Source: Pelagimonas sp. (lineage in GTDB: Bacteria; Pseudomonadota; Alphaproteobacteria; Rhodobacterales; Rhodobacteraceae). Taken from it: a stretch of 64,000 nucleotides of DNA. The translations under genes and the position numbers were made by a program. Below are positions 44,198-53,255 of this stretch, piece after piece (positions within the stretch are counted from its first letter, which is position 1; every line of letters begins with the position of its first letter). Under the pieces are notes generated by a model, which saw nothing but the letters and a program-made list of their open reading frames with translations, searched no databases and was not told the DNA's origin. Location of the stretch: positions 180,896 through 244,895 of the forward strand of contig JAOARQ010000047.1 of the NCBI GenBank assembly GCA_025210455.1, written 5' to 3'.

Positions 44198-45039
44198 TTC
44201 GACGCCACCACATCCTGTGTCTGCACACCTAGGCCCTGAATGCCCAGCTCCATCTTGTCGCCCGGCTTCAGATAGGTTTCCGGTTTCTGACCCATCCCAA
44301 CACCGGGGGGCGTGCCTGTGGAAATCACATCACCGGGCTGAAGAGACATGAACTGCGACAGGTGGGAAATCACGGTGGCCACATCAAAATGCATGGTCCG
44401 GGTCGAGCCATCCTGATAGCGGTGGCCATTGACCTCAAGATACATGGGCAGATCCTGCGGATCGGCCACCTCGTCGCGGGTCACAAGCCATGGACCGATT
44501 GGGCCGAAGGTATCGGCGCTTTTGCCTTTGACCCACTGACCCGAGCGGTGCAGTTGGAAATCGCGCTCTGACAGGTCATTCACCACGCAATAGCCTGCGA
44601 CGTGATCCAGCGCCTCTTCTTTGCTGACGTATTTGGTGTGTTTGCCAATCACAACGCCCAGTTCGACCTCCCAGTCGGATTTCACCGAGCCGCGCGGAAT
44701 TTCGACATCGTCATTCGGGCCGCAGATAGCCGACGTGGCCTTGAAAAAGATCACTGGTTCTTCGGGCAGCGCCATGCCCGCCTCGGCGGCGTGATCGGCA
44801 TAGTTCAGACCAATACAGATGAACTTCCCCACATGGCCAACGCAAGCGCCAATGCGCGGGGTGCCCTCTACGGCGGGCAGGTTTGCCGGGTCCAGCGCGC
44901 GCAGCTGCGCCAGACCTTCGTCACCCAGCACATCCCCCGCGATATCATCCACATGGTTCGAAAGATCGCGGATTACACCGGTTTCATCTTGCAGACCGGG
45001 TTTTTCTGCCCCAACCGGGCCGTAACGTAAAAGCTTCAT
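44194..45039 (-). CDS. FAH-family hydrolase, probable 2,4-diketo-3-deoxy-L-fuconate hydrolase
   Basis: Likely splits 2,4-diketo-3-deoxy-L-fuconate into pyruvate and L-lactate, ending the fucose route. The 281-residue protein has the fumarylacetoacetate-hydrolase core: FICIGLNYADHAAEAGM (about 74-90), IFFKATSAICGPND, WEVELGVVIGKHTKYV with acidic metal ligands, GYCVVNDLSERDFQ and STGTPPGVGMGQKP. Sequence alone cannot separate this from other FAH-family hydrolases such as ureidoglycolate lyase-like proteins. The position between the SDR and FucD genes supports the fucose role. Confidence 0.83.
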   Translation of the reverse strand: MKLLRYGPVGAEKPGLQDETGVIRDLSNHVDDIAGDVLGDEGLAQLRALDPANLPAVEGTPRIGACVGHVGKFICIGLNYADHAAEAGMALPEEPVIFFKATSAICGPNDDVEIPRGSVKSDWEVELGVVIGKHTKYVSKEEALDHVAGYCVVNDLSERDFQLHRSGQWVKGKSADTFGPIGPWLVTRDEVADPQDLPMYLEVNGHRYQDGSTRTMHFDVATVISHLSQFMSLQPGDVISTGTPPGVGMGQKPETYLKPGDKMELGIQGLGVQTQDVVASK

Positions 45040-45057
45040 AGTGGCATCCTTTTTCGG

Positions 45058-45807
45058 TCAGATCGTCCAGCCGCCATCAATGGCGAAAGGCTGGCCAGAG
45101 GTATATTTGCTGGCATCACTCGCCAGATAGAGCGCGAGCTCGGCTATTTCGTCAGCGGTGCCAATGCGGCCCATGGGCTGACGGGCGATAAAATCGCTCA
45201 TGGCTTGTTCATAGTTTCCTGTGGCGCGCAGCCGGTCGTGCAGGCTTGGGCTATCCACGGTTCCAGGGCAAATAGCGTTGCAGCGAATGCCCTGTGTCAC
45301 ATAATCGGCGGCCACCGATTTGGTCAGCCCCAGTACAGCCGCCTTTGAGGCACAGTAGGCAAAGCGGTTTGGCACGCCCTTCATGGAAGAGGCCACCGAA
45401 GACATATTGATGATCGATCCCCCGCCGTTTTCCAGCATCGCCGGAAGCGTCAGCCGGATCAAGCGGTACATGGCTTTGACATTCAGATCAAAGCTGAAAT
45501 CCCAGTCTTTTTCCGGGCAGTCCAGAATGGCGCCATTGGCGACATAACCCGCGCAGTTGAACATCACATCCAGCGCCGGCAGATCTGCGGCGGCTTTGGT
45601 CACGGCCTCCGCATCGGTCACGTCCAGATGCAAGGGCGTGATGCCGTCAATCTGCGCAAGCTCGGCCAGGGCCTCTTGATTGATGTCGCTGGCGATCACC
45701 TTTGCCCCTTCGGCAACGAACAGCTCAGCGGTGGCGCGGCCAATCCCCTGCCCTGCCGCGGTGATCAGCGCGGTTTTCCCGGCCAGACGGCCTGTTGTTT
45801 CACCCAT
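45058..45807 (-). CDS. SDR-family dehydrogenase, probable 2-keto-3-deoxy-L-fuconate dehydrogenase
   Basis: Oxidises 2-keto-3-deoxy-L-fuconate to the 2,4-diketo acid with NAD. The 249-residue protein is a classical short-chain dehydrogenase. It has the cofactor motif TAAGQGIGRATAEL (about 15-28), Asp in VIASDINQEAL favouring NAD, NCAGYV, the catalytic Ser region MSSVAS and the active-site YCASKAAVLGLTKSV. ADEIAELALYLASDASKYTSG closes the fold. The ATG at 45807 is preferred over a GTG at 45813 because AAGGGA then sits 7 bp upstream. Confidence 0.87.
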   Translation of the reverse strand: MGETTGRLAGKTALITAAGQGIGRATAELFVAEGAKVIASDINQEALAELAQIDGITPLHLDVTDAEAVTKAAADLPALDVMFNCAGYVANGAILDCPEKDWDFSFDLNVKAMYRLIRLTLPAMLENGGGSIINMSSVASSMKGVPNRFAYCASKAAVLGLTKSVAADYVTQGIRCNAICPGTVDSPSLHDRLRATGNYEQAMSDFIARQPMGRIGTADEIAELALYLASDASKYTSGQPFAIDGGWTI

Positions 45808-45818
45808 GGTCACGTCCC

Positions 45819-47321
45819 TTAAACCTGTTCCGGCAACAGCTCTGCCGGGATATTCTGATAGCAGACCGGCCGCAGAAAGCGGCGGATCGATAATGTGCCA
45901 ACCGATGTGGCCCCAAAGTTGGTCGATGCCGGATAGGGACCGCCATGCACCATGGTATCTGCCACTTCCACCCCGGTGGGGAAGCCATTGGCCAGCACCC
46001 GGCCCGCTTTGCGCTCTAGCAGTGGCAGCAGGGCCTGTGCATCCTGCGTATCGCCTGCGCCCATGTGCAGGGTACAGGTCAGCTGACCTTCGATGGCGCC
46101 AGCAATCTGCAGCATCTGCTGCATATCACGGGCGCGCACAAGGATACCCAGCGGACCAAAGACCTCTTCATGCAAATGTGAGTTCGCCAGCCAATCATCG
46201 GCAGAGACCGCGAAAAGATTGGGTTTGGCCGAACGATCGTCGCTCTCTGAGCCCATGATTTCGGTCACACCCTGCGCTGCACGCAAACGGGCTGCACCCG
46301 CGCGATAGGCATTGGCAATGCCATCGGTCAGCATGGTCTGGCCATCTGTGGCTTCTAGTGCGGTTTGCGCAGCGCTTTGCAGCGCCTCCGCCTCTGGCCC
46401 GTCAATCACGACGGCGATGCCGGGATTGGTGCAAAACTGCCCCGCCCCCATGGTCAGCGATCCGGCCCAGCCGGTGCCAATCTCAGAGGCACGCGCGGCG
46501 GCGGCAGCGGGCAAAACAAACATCGGGTTCACCGAGCCAAGTTCGCCAAAGAAGGGAATAGGGTCGTCGCGCTGCGCGCAAATGTCAAACAGCGCCCGCC
46601 CGGCGGCAAGACTGCCGGTGAAACCGACAGCGCGGATCAGCGGATGCCGCGCCAGTGCGCCGCCCACGTCAATGCCATCGCTCTGGATCAAAGAGAACAC
46701 ACCGGGATGGGTCTGCGTCGCGCGCAGGGCGGCGTCGATGGCCTGTGCAACGATCTCGGCGGTGCCGGGGTGGGCCGGATGGCCTTTGCCCACAACCGGG
46801 CAGCCCGCAGCCAGCGCCGCAGCTGTGTCGCCCCCAGCCGTGGAAAAGGCGAGCGGAAAGTTCGAAGCCCCAAAGACCGCCACAGGGCCAATCGGACGCT
46901 GGATCATTTTCAGATCCGGGCGTGGCAGCGGAGCGCGATCCGGCAGGGCAGGATCGTGGCGCAGATCCAGATAATCCCCCGCCTCAATATGATCCGCGAA
47001 CAGCCGCAGCTGGCCAGTTGTGCGCCCTTGCTCCCCCTCAAGGCGGGCGGCAGGCAGGCCGGTTTCCTGAGTGCCGATTTCTGTGATCTCAGCACCTCGG
47101 GCATCAATTTCATCAGCAATTTTGCGCAGCAGTTCCGCCCGCGCGCTGCGCGATAACCAGCCAAAGCTGGCAAAGGCGTCTTCGGCAGCGCGCACGGCTG
47201 CATCCACGTCAGCGGCAGTGCCCACCGCAAAGTCATGGCTATCGCCCACAGCCGGGGTTGAGGCAAAGGTTGTTTCGCCCGCGACCCATTCGCCAGCGAT
47301 CAGATGTTTTCCGGTCAGCAT
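45819..47321 (-). CDS. Aldehyde dehydrogenase, probable 2-oxoglutarate semialdehyde dehydrogenase
   Basis: Oxidises an aldehyde to an acid with NAD(P). The 500-residue protein resembles the alpha-ketoglutaric semialdehyde dehydrogenase branch that serves pentose and sugar-acid pathways. It has IGPVAVFGASNFPLAFS (about 146-162), VGFTGSLAAGRALF, the catalytic Glu in FFGELGSVNP and the nucleophile Cys in GQFCTNPG at about 307. Its neighbour is a ketodeoxypentonate dehydratase-like gene. The two together would turn a C5 keto acid into 2-oxoglutarate. Lactaldehyde oxidation is a less likely alternative. Confidence 0.87.
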   Translation of the reverse strand: MLTGKHLIAGEWVAGETTFASTPAVGDSHDFAVGTAADVDAAVRAAEDAFASFGWLSRSARAELLRKIADEIDARGAEITEIGTQETGLPAARLEGEQGRTTGQLRLFADHIEAGDYLDLRHDPALPDRAPLPRPDLKMIQRPIGPVAVFGASNFPLAFSTAGGDTAAALAAGCPVVGKGHPAHPGTAEIVAQAIDAALRATQTHPGVFSLIQSDGIDVGGALARHPLIRAVGFTGSLAAGRALFDICAQRDDPIPFFGELGSVNPMFVLPAAAAARASEIGTGWAGSLTMGAGQFCTNPGIAVVIDGPEAEALQSAAQTALEATDGQTMLTDGIANAYRAGAARLRAAQGVTEIMGSESDDRSAKPNLFAVSADDWLANSHLHEEVFGPLGILVRARDMQQMLQIAGAIEGQLTCTLHMGAGDTQDAQALLPLLERKAGRVLANGFPTGVEVADTMVHGGPYPASTNFGATSVGTLSIRRFLRPVCYQNIPAELLPEQV

Positions 47322-47334
47322 ATTTACCGCTTTC

Positions 47335-48447
47335 TCAAAGCAGGCCGCGTTGGGCCAGGTTGCGCATCAGATGAGAGGCCCCAAAGCGCCATTCATCACA
47401 GTCAGTGGACAGGCGCACCGTATTGGTCAGCTGTCCTAATTGATCGTTCGCGATGGTCACCACATCCCCCAGTTTATGCGTGAACCCGCCACCGGGCGTG
47501 TCGCGATCCTGCGTAGGCGCAAACAATGTGCCCAGAAACAGCATCAGCCCATCGGGGTACTGGTGATGGCGGCCAATCGTCTGCGCCACAAGATCCGCCG
47601 GATCACGGCTGATCTGTGACATGGAAGAATGCCCTTTCAATTCAAACCCATCCAGGCCGGACACCGTCAGTGTCAGGTCAGCCTGCCGCACATCATCCAG
47701 CGTAAACCCATCATCAAACAGGCGGATCATCGGACCAATCGCACAGGATGCATTGTTGTCTTTTGCCTTGCTGAGCAGCAACGCAGAGCGACCTTCGACA
47801 TCACGCAGATTGACATCATTACCAAGGGTCGCGCCTTTGATATCCCCTTTTGAGGTCACAGCCAGAACAACCTCGGGTTCCGGGTTGTTCCAGGTGGAAA
47901 TCGGATGCAGCCCGATCTCGGCCCCATAGCCCACCGAAGACAGCACCTGCGCCTTGGAAAACACTTCGGCATCGGGGCCAATGCCCACTTCCAGATATTG
48001 GCTCCACAGACCTTCGGCGATCAGTGCCTGTTTCACCTGTTGCGCCGCTTCTGAGCCGGGTACGATGTTGGACAGGCTGTCCCCTATCCGTGCGCCGATG
48101 CGGTTGCGGATGGCTTCGGCCTTGGCGGGATCACCTGCGGCCTGTTCTTCGATCACGCGTTCGACCATAGAGCCCGCAAAGGTCACGCCGCAGGCCTTTA
48201 CCGCCTGAAAATCACAAGGGGCGAGCCATTGAAAGCTGTCATCAGGCGCGCCAAGCGCTGTGCCCGGCGCGCTGCGCGTGTAGTCAGCCGCATCATCGCG
48301 TTCCAGCACATCGCGGACAGTGGGCGCAGCTTTGGCGGTGATGTCCACCAGTTGCCCGTCACGCAACGTGACAACAGCCGGGCCAATACCCGGGCGCTCA
48401 ATTCGGCCCAGCCACAGCCCGGCTGGATCAAGGTTCAGATCGGTCAT
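47335..48447 (-). CDS. FAH-family 2-keto-3-deoxypentonate dehydratase-like protein (XylX type)
   Basis: Probably dehydrates a 2-keto-3-deoxypentonate (arabinonate or xylonate) to 2-oxoglutarate semialdehyde. The 370-residue protein is longer than ordinary FAH hydrolases. It has ACGVTFAGSMVERVIEE (about 82-98), EVFSKAQVLSSVGYGAEIG, PEPEVVLAVTSKGDIKG with metal ligands, GNDVNLRDVEGRS and the Lys in LLSKAKDNNASCAIGP. These are features I associate with the XylX/KdaD group. It lies directly upstream of the semialdehyde dehydrogenase. The substrate within the fucose/arabinose series is an inference. Confidence 0.8.
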   Translation of the reverse strand: MTDLNLDPAGLWLGRIERPGIGPAVVTLRDGQLVDITAKAAPTVRDVLERDDAADYTRSAPGTALGAPDDSFQWLAPCDFQAVKACGVTFAGSMVERVIEEQAAGDPAKAEAIRNRIGARIGDSLSNIVPGSEAAQQVKQALIAEGLWSQYLEVGIGPDAEVFSKAQVLSSVGYGAEIGLHPISTWNNPEPEVVLAVTSKGDIKGATLGNDVNLRDVEGRSALLLSKAKDNNASCAIGPMIRLFDDGFTLDDVRQADLTLTVSGLDGFELKGHSSMSQISRDPADLVAQTIGRHHQYPDGLMLFLGTLFAPTQDRDTPGGGFTHKLGDVVTIANDQLGQLTNTVRLSTDCDEWRFGASHLMRNLAQRGLL

Positions 48448-48448
48448 A

Positions 48449-49279
48449 TCACTCTTTTAGATTGTAGGCCCGGGCAGCATTGCCCCCCATGACAGCCTGT
48501 TGTTCGGTTTCTGAAAGCGCACTTAGCAGGGTCTGTGTGGTGTCGACCCAGCGCTCATAGCTGCTGGCCAGAGTGCAGACCGGCCAATCACTGCCCCAGA
48601 TCAGACGTTCTGGGCCAAATGTGTTCAGCAGATGATCCACATAGGGCCGCAGATCATCAATCTGCCAATCAGTATTGGCTTCGGTCACCATACCAGACAG
48701 CTTGCAAAAGGCCTGCGTATCGCGTGCCATAGCGGCCATATCCTGCGACCAACCGTCAATTATACCATCTCGGATCAGGGGTTTCGATGCGTGGTCAATC
48801 ACCACCCGCATATCAGGATGGCGGGTTAACAGGTGGTGCAGATTGCCCAGATGCTGGGGCAGGGTCAGCGCGTCAAAGGTCAGATCCTGCGCAATCAGCG
48901 TATCAAACGCCGGGGTCAGCGCGGTGCCCAGCATCCAATCGGGATCTGCAATATCCTGTATCATCGGTCGCAAGCCAACCAGCGCCGGATTATCCGAAAG
49001 CCTGACAATCTGATCAGGCGCAGACGCGCTTTCGAAATCAACCCAGCCCACGACCCCTTTGATAAAGGGGGTTTTGGCCGCCAGCGACAACATGAACTCT
49101 GTTTCGGCCAAAGTCGGCGCGGCCTGCACCAGAACGGTGCCGTCAATCTTGGCCGCCGAAAGCAGCGGGTTCAGATCATCTGGCAGGAAATCGCGATAGA
49201 TCATCGCCAGTTCCGGGGTCAGCCAGCCATAATCCCCCCGTGCAAGCGACCAGAAATGCTGATGGGCGTCGATCCTCAT
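48449..49279 (-). CDS. Amidohydrolase-family sugar lactonase, probable L-fucono-1,5-lactonase
   Basis: Opens the lactone formed by the fucose dehydrogenase, giving L-fuconate. The 276-residue protein belongs to the COG3618 amidohydrolases, with the metal-binding RIDAHQHFWSLARGDYGWL at the N-terminus. Further marks are VLVQAAPTLAETEFML (about 50-65), RVVIDHASKPLIRDG with a catalytic His, and LIWGSDWPVC with the late Asp. This family includes characterised L-fucono- and L-rhamnonolactonases. The neighbours FucU and FucD favour fuconolactone. The gene overlaps fucU by 4 bp. Confidence 0.88.
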   Translation of the reverse strand: MRIDAHQHFWSLARGDYGWLTPELAMIYRDFLPDDLNPLLSAAKIDGTVLVQAAPTLAETEFMLSLAAKTPFIKGVVGWVDFESASAPDQIVRLSDNPALVGLRPMIQDIADPDWMLGTALTPAFDTLIAQDLTFDALTLPQHLGNLHHLLTRHPDMRVVIDHASKPLIRDGIIDGWSQDMAAMARDTQAFCKLSGMVTEANTDWQIDDLRPYVDHLLNTFGPERLIWGSDWPVCTLASSYERWVDTTQTLLSALSETEQQAVMGGNAARAYNLKE

Positions 49280-49704
49280 TCGATGACACCTTTCTTCAGA
49301 ATGATATTGCCATAAAGACGGCGCTCTCCGGTTTGGACGATGGCAAAGGCGGTGCTGGCGCGATCATAAAAGGCAAAGCGTTCCAAGGTCTGGATCTTTG
49401 CTGGGGCATCGGCAGTGTTTTCGATGATGCGCTGAAATTCAGCGACGGCCTCTGGGATGGCCTGCGGGTCATCCACCACCTGCATGGTCAGCGCGGGGTC
49501 GGGCACAAAGCTGTCCAAAGGCATGACCGACAGGATGGCCGCTAGGATCTCGCTCGCGCTTGAGCCATCCGCGCGGATACACATGGGCCCGCTGCTAGAG
49601 CCGGGGAAATTCGCATCGGCAATCACAATCTCATCCCCATGCCCCATCGCGCGCAGGCAATGCAGCAGGTCAGGTGAAAGCAACGGGTTGATGTTACGCA
49701 GCAT
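49276..49704 (-). CDS. fucU: L-fucose mutarotase (RbsD/FucU family)
   Basis: Speeds the exchange of alpha and beta anomers of L-fucose so the dehydrogenase gets the right form. The 142-residue protein has the family signature MLRNINPLLSPDLLHCLRAM with the catalytic His in MGHGDEIVIADANFPGSS at about 28-45. RFAFYDRASTAFAIVQTGE near the C-terminus carries the substrate Tyr. I start at the ATG at 49704, where the family begins. A nine-codon extension is possible but is not needed. It overlaps the aldo-keto reductase gene by 11 bp. Confidence 0.92.
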   Translation of the reverse strand: MLRNINPLLSPDLLHCLRAMGHGDEIVIADANFPGSSSGPMCIRADGSSASEILAAILSVMPLDSFVPDPALTMQVVDDPQAIPEAVAEFQRIIENTADAPAKIQTLERFAFYDRASTAFAIVQTGERRLYGNIILKKGVIE

Positions 49705-50746
49705 CTGTTGCCTCCGATGGCAGGGGCGCATCCGGGCGGATCAACCCTTCGCCGCGCAGATCAGACCAAAGCCCATCGGGAATTTTGCGCTCCAACAACT
49801 GGGCATTTGACAGCACTTCGGCCTTGGACACAGCGCCCGGCACCACGGTTTTCACGCAGGGGTGGCCCAGCACAAATTGCAGCGCCGCGGCGATCAGCGG
49901 CGTATCATGCGCCGCGCAGACCGCTTCGATCTGGCGCACACGCTGCATAATGTCGGCGGGCGCATCAGCATAATTGTATTTGGCACCCTCAATCGCGCCG
50001 GTGGCAAGAATGCCGGAATTATACGGACCCCCCAGAATAATCCCCACATCGCGCGCCTCGCACAGGGGCAGGAAACTATCCAGTGCCTCCTGCTCCAGCA
50101 GCGTATAGCGCCCGGCCAGAAGGAACCCGTCAAAATCGCCAAGCCCCAGCAGCTTTTCACAGACCTGCCATTCATTCACACCTGCGCCGATGGCCGCGAT
50201 TTCACCGGCATCGCGCAGTTCAACCAGCGCCCGATACCCACCCTGATCAAACAGTTCGCGCACCTTGGCATCAGAGGCTTCCTGACTGCCCTGACTGAAC
50301 ACGCAGACGTCATGCACCAGAAGGATATCCGCGTTTTCCACACCCAAGCGGGCTTTGCTGGCTTCATAGGACCGCATCACACCGTCATAGGTGTAATCAA
50401 ACACAATGCGCTTTTGCGGCACATCAACAAAGGCCTCGGGCGTGACCTCATGTGGTTCGCAATCCAACAGCAACCGCCCGATTTTGGTCGATAGCTGGAT
50501 ATTCTCGCGCCCAAAACGTTTCATCGCTTTGGCAAAACGCATTTCTGATCGGCCAAGCCCGTATTGCGGCGCCGTATCAAAGAACCGCACCCCGACATCA
50601 TAGGCGGTTTGCAGCGCCTCCTGGGCGTCTTCTTCGGCCACCTTGCGATACAGATTTCCAAGCGGCGCGCCACCAAACCCCATCTGGGTAAGCGGGACAG
50701 GCCGGGCTGTGCGATTGTTCAGGGGGCGTGTTTTTGAAACAGACAT
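49694..50746 (-). CDS. Aldo/keto reductase, probable L-fucose (D-threo-aldose) dehydrogenase
   Basis: Oxidises L-fucose, and probably D-arabinose, at C1 to the lactone. The 350-residue AKR barrel has LTQMGFGGAPLGNLY near the start, the catalytic tetrad elements in RFFDTAPQYGLGRSEMRFAKA (Asp and Tyr, about 55-75) and LSTKIGRLL with the Lys. ILLVHDVCVFS follows. The layout matches D-threo-aldose 1-dehydrogenases. It is first of the metabolic genes after the regulator, 29 bp downstream of gntR. Confidence 0.87.
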   Translation of the reverse strand: MSVSKTRPLNNRTARPVPLTQMGFGGAPLGNLYRKVAEEDAQEALQTAYDVGVRFFDTAPQYGLGRSEMRFAKAMKRFGRENIQLSTKIGRLLLDCEPHEVTPEAFVDVPQKRIVFDYTYDGVMRSYEASKARLGVENADILLVHDVCVFSQGSQEASDAKVRELFDQGGYRALVELRDAGEIAAIGAGVNEWQVCEKLLGLGDFDGFLLAGRYTLLEQEALDSFLPLCEARDVGIILGGPYNSGILATGAIEGAKYNYADAPADIMQRVRQIEAVCAAHDTPLIAAALQFVLGHPCVKTVVPGAVSKAEVLSNAQLLERKIPDGLWSDLRGEGLIRPDAPLPSEATDAA

Positions 50747-50775
50747 AAGGCTCTCAAAGGGTTTGGGGTCTGCGT

Positions 50776-51489
50776 TCAGGGCTTGCTGAACAGATCTGGT
50801 TGTGCCGCATGAAGCGCTTCGATCCGGGGCATCAGCTGACCCAGATGGTGACGCATTTTATCCTGCGCAGCGGTCTCATCACCGGCGCAGATGGCATCAA
50901 AGATGGCGCGATGTTCATCCAGCGTATCTGCGGCGCGCCCTTCGGTTGGCAAAAGCAACATGCGCGCACGACGCACCTGCAATGACACATTCTGCGCCAC
51001 ATCCGGTAGACGCTGAAACCCGGTGAACTCCATCAGCAATGTGTGGAACTCTTCATCCGCCTGATAAAATCCCGCACTATCGCCATCTTCGATCAACAAC
51101 TGCTGAAGACGGATATTGCGGCTTAGTTTAATACGCTGATCATCGGTCAGATCGCGGGTGACTTTCGCCACCGCAGCCAATTCCAGCGCTTCGCGCAGAA
51201 AGGCGCCTTCGCGAATATCCGGCATCGAAAAATAGGACACATGCGTGCCGGACTGAGGCACAACATCCACCAGCCCTTCGGCGGCGAGGCGGGCAATTGC
51301 CTCGGCCACGGGGGCACGAGACACGCCAAGCTGTTCGCAAATCGGCGCTTTTCGCAGATTGGCACCGGGCGGAAAATCCAACGCCAGAATGGCCTCTTTG
51401 ATCACCTGCAGCACCCTTTGGGTCAGGGTGCCCTTCAGTTCAGAGATATCTTTCAGAAGGCTCGCATCTATGTTCGTAGTCTGTGACAT
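50776..51489 (-). CDS. GntR-family transcriptional regulator (FadR/VanR subgroup)
   Basis: Probable regulator of the fucose operon and the divergent importer. The 237-residue protein has a GntR winged helix at about 18-85 (LTQRVLQVIKEAILALDFPPG, shown in part; then EQLGVSRAPVAEAIARLAAEG). An all-helical FCD ligand domain follows, with RNIRLQQLLIEDGD and the metal-type His residues in DEHRAIFDAI and KMRHHLGQL. ATG at 51489 is used; a TTG two codons earlier is the alternative. It lies at the head of the minus-strand operon with a palindrome 18 bp upstream. Confidence 0.9.
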   Translation of the reverse strand: MSQTTNIDASLLKDISELKGTLTQRVLQVIKEAILALDFPPGANLRKAPICEQLGVSRAPVAEAIARLAAEGLVDVVPQSGTHVSYFSMPDIREGAFLREALELAAVAKVTRDLTDDQRIKLSRNIRLQQLLIEDGDSAGFYQADEEFHTLLMEFTGFQRLPDVAQNVSLQVRRARMLLLPTEGRAADTLDEHRAIFDAICAGDETAAQDKMRHHLGQLMPRIEALHAAQPDLFSKP

Positions 51490-51507
51490 ATCCAATATCT
51501 ACCATAG

Positions 51508-51547
51508 TAACATGTTAGTTGACAAGCGCGGAATCGCTCTCTATGCA
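51508..51547. promoter_or_regulatory. GntR-type operator and candidate promoter for the fucose importer
   Basis: TAACATGTTA (51508-51517) is a perfect palindrome 18 bp before the gntR start and directly next to TTGACA (51519-51524). TATGCA follows 17 bp later (51542-51547) and could be the -10 for the importer transcript. A GntR protein bound here would control both directions. Confidence 0.55.
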
Positions 51548-51638
51548 ATTTTACAAGCAAGCGGATTTCGGGAGTAGAAGCACCGCTTTGCAATGGAACG
51601 CGACCACATGAGGAGCAAGGCGCGCGACCAGTCAGCCA

Positions 51639-51715
51639 CGCCCCAAACGGGGCGACCACAGGCTGCACCTGCGCATAATCCGGGGCGTTCAATCGGGTTG
51701 ATGGGGCATCGCCCC
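51639..51715 (+). promoter_or_regulatory. Leader with two GC hairpins before the importer ATPase gene
   Basis: The roughly 180-base untranslated leader contains CGCCCC-AAAC-GGGGCG (51639-51654) and GGGGC-ATC-GCCCC (51703-51715). The second hairpin lies only a few bases before the GGGAGGA ribosome-binding site of the ATPase gene and could hide or expose it. No known riboswitch class was recognised. Confidence 0.35.
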
Positions 51716-51728
51716 CTTGGGAGGACAT

Positions 51729-53255
51729 ATGACGAAACTGGTCGAAATGACGGGGATTGATAAATTTTTCCCCGGCGTTCATGCGCTGAAACAGGTGCAG
51801 TTCGATCTGATGTCAGGCGAAGTTCACGCCCTCATGGGTGAGAACGGCGCGGGCAAGAGCACCTTGATGAAAATCCTCTCTGGGATCTATCAGCGCGATG
51901 GTGGCAATCTGCAGATTGAAGGAAAGGATGCCAGCCCAACCACTCCGCGTGAAGCGCAGGATCTGGGTATCGGGATCATCCACCAAGAGCTAAGCCTGAT
52001 GAATGATCTGACCGTTGCGCAGAACATTTTCATCGGGCGCGAACCCCGCAAACGCTTTGGCCGCTTGGATGAAGCAGCGCTGAATGAACAGACCAGTGAA
52101 ATCTTTGCCTCGATGAATCTGGATCTGGACCCCAGAACCATTGTTGGCACCCTGACCATCGCCAAGCAGCAGATGGTTGAGATCGCCAAAGCGCTGTCCT
52201 TCCGGTCGAAAGTTCTTATCATGGATGAGCCCACGGCGGCGCTGAATGATGCTGAGATCGCTGAGCTTTTCACCATTATCCGCCGCCTGAAATCCGAAGG
52301 CGTGGGCATCGTCTATATCAGCCACAAGATGGATGAGCTGAAGCAGATCGCTGATCGCGTGACGGTGATGCGGGATGGCGAATATGTGGGTGTCGTACAG
52401 GCGGCAGACACGCCGATCAGTCAGATTATCGCCATGATGGTGGGCCGCGAAGTGACCGAAGAGCCCCTGGATGTGCCGGATCTGACGGGGGCCGAGGTCT
52501 CGCTTGAGGTCTCGGGTCTAAGCCGGGGGCGCGATATTCAAAATGTCAGCTTTTCAGTGCAGCGCGGTGAAATTCTGGGCTTTGCCGGGCTGATGGGCGC
52601 AGGTCGCACCGAAGTGGCGCGGGCAATTTTTGGCGCAGATCCGAAAGACGCGGGCGATATCAAAGTCCATGGCCGCAAGGTGACAATCAAAGCGCCCAGT
52701 GATGCGGTCAAGGCTGGCATTGGCTATCTTTCCGAAGATCGCAAACACTTTGGTCTGGCGACAGGCATGAACGTGCGTGACAATATCGCGCTGGCGTCCA
52801 TGGATCGCTTTTCCAGTTCGGCCGGGGTGCTGAACGAAGCTGACATGGCGCAGATCGCGCAGGACTACATCAAGCGGCTTGGCATTCGTACGCCTTCTGA
52901 CACCCAAGAGGTGCGGCTGCTGTCCGGGGGCAATCAACAAAAGGTGGTGATTGCCAAATGGCTGCTGCGCGATTGCGATATTCTGATTTTTGACGAACCC
53001 ACCCGCGGCATCGACGTGGGCGCAAAATCGGAAATCTACAAACTGCTGGAAGAGCTGGCCGAACAGGGCAAAACCATCATCGTCATCTCTTCTGAACTGC
53101 CGGAAATCATGCGCCTGAGTCACCGGATCGCGGTGATGTGCGAAGGCCGCCTGACCGGCATTCTGCCCGGCGGCAAAAACACCACTCAGGAAGACATCAT
53201 GCAACTGGCCACCCAACGCGAGGCGGCCATGCAAGTAGCGGAGACAGCACTATGA
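51729..53255 (+). CDS. Sugar ABC transporter ATP-binding protein (RbsA/MglA type)
   Basis: Drives the monosaccharide importer of the fucose locus. The 508-residue protein has two fused ATPase domains. The first has [16 protein letters not shown] (about 38-53) and [13 protein letters not shown]. The second has a degenerate Walker A ([16 protein letters not shown]), the signature [16 protein letters not shown] and [18 protein letters not shown]. The ATG at 51729 follows GGGAGGA at 3 bp; a TTG four codons earlier is less likely. It overlaps the permease gene by 4 bp. L-fucose or D-arabinose is the expected cargo from context. Confidence 0.93.
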   Translation: MTKLVEMTGIDKFFPGVHALKQVQFDLMSGEVHALMGENGAGKSTLMKILSGIYQRDGGNLQIEGKDASPTTPREAQDLGIGIIHQELSLMNDLTVAQNIFIGREPRKRFGRLDEAALNEQTSEIFASMNLDLDPRTIVGTLTIAKQQMVEIAKALSFRSKVLIMDEPTAALNDAEIAELFTIIRRLKSEGVGIVYISHKMDELKQIADRVTVMRDGEYVGVVQAADTPISQIIAMMVGREVTEEPLDVPDLTGAEVSLEVSGLSRGRDIQNVSFSVQRGEILGFAGLMGAGRTEVARAIFGADPKDAGDIKVHGRKVTIKAPSDAVKAGIGYLSEDRKHFGLATGMNVRDNIALASMDRFSSSAGVLNEADMAQIAQDYIKRLGIRTPSDTQEVRLLSGGNQQKVVIAKWLLRDCDILIFDEPTRGIDVGAKSEIYKLLEELAEQGKTIIVISSELPEIMRLSHRIAVMCEGRLTGILPGGKNTTQEDIMQLATQREAAMQVAETAL

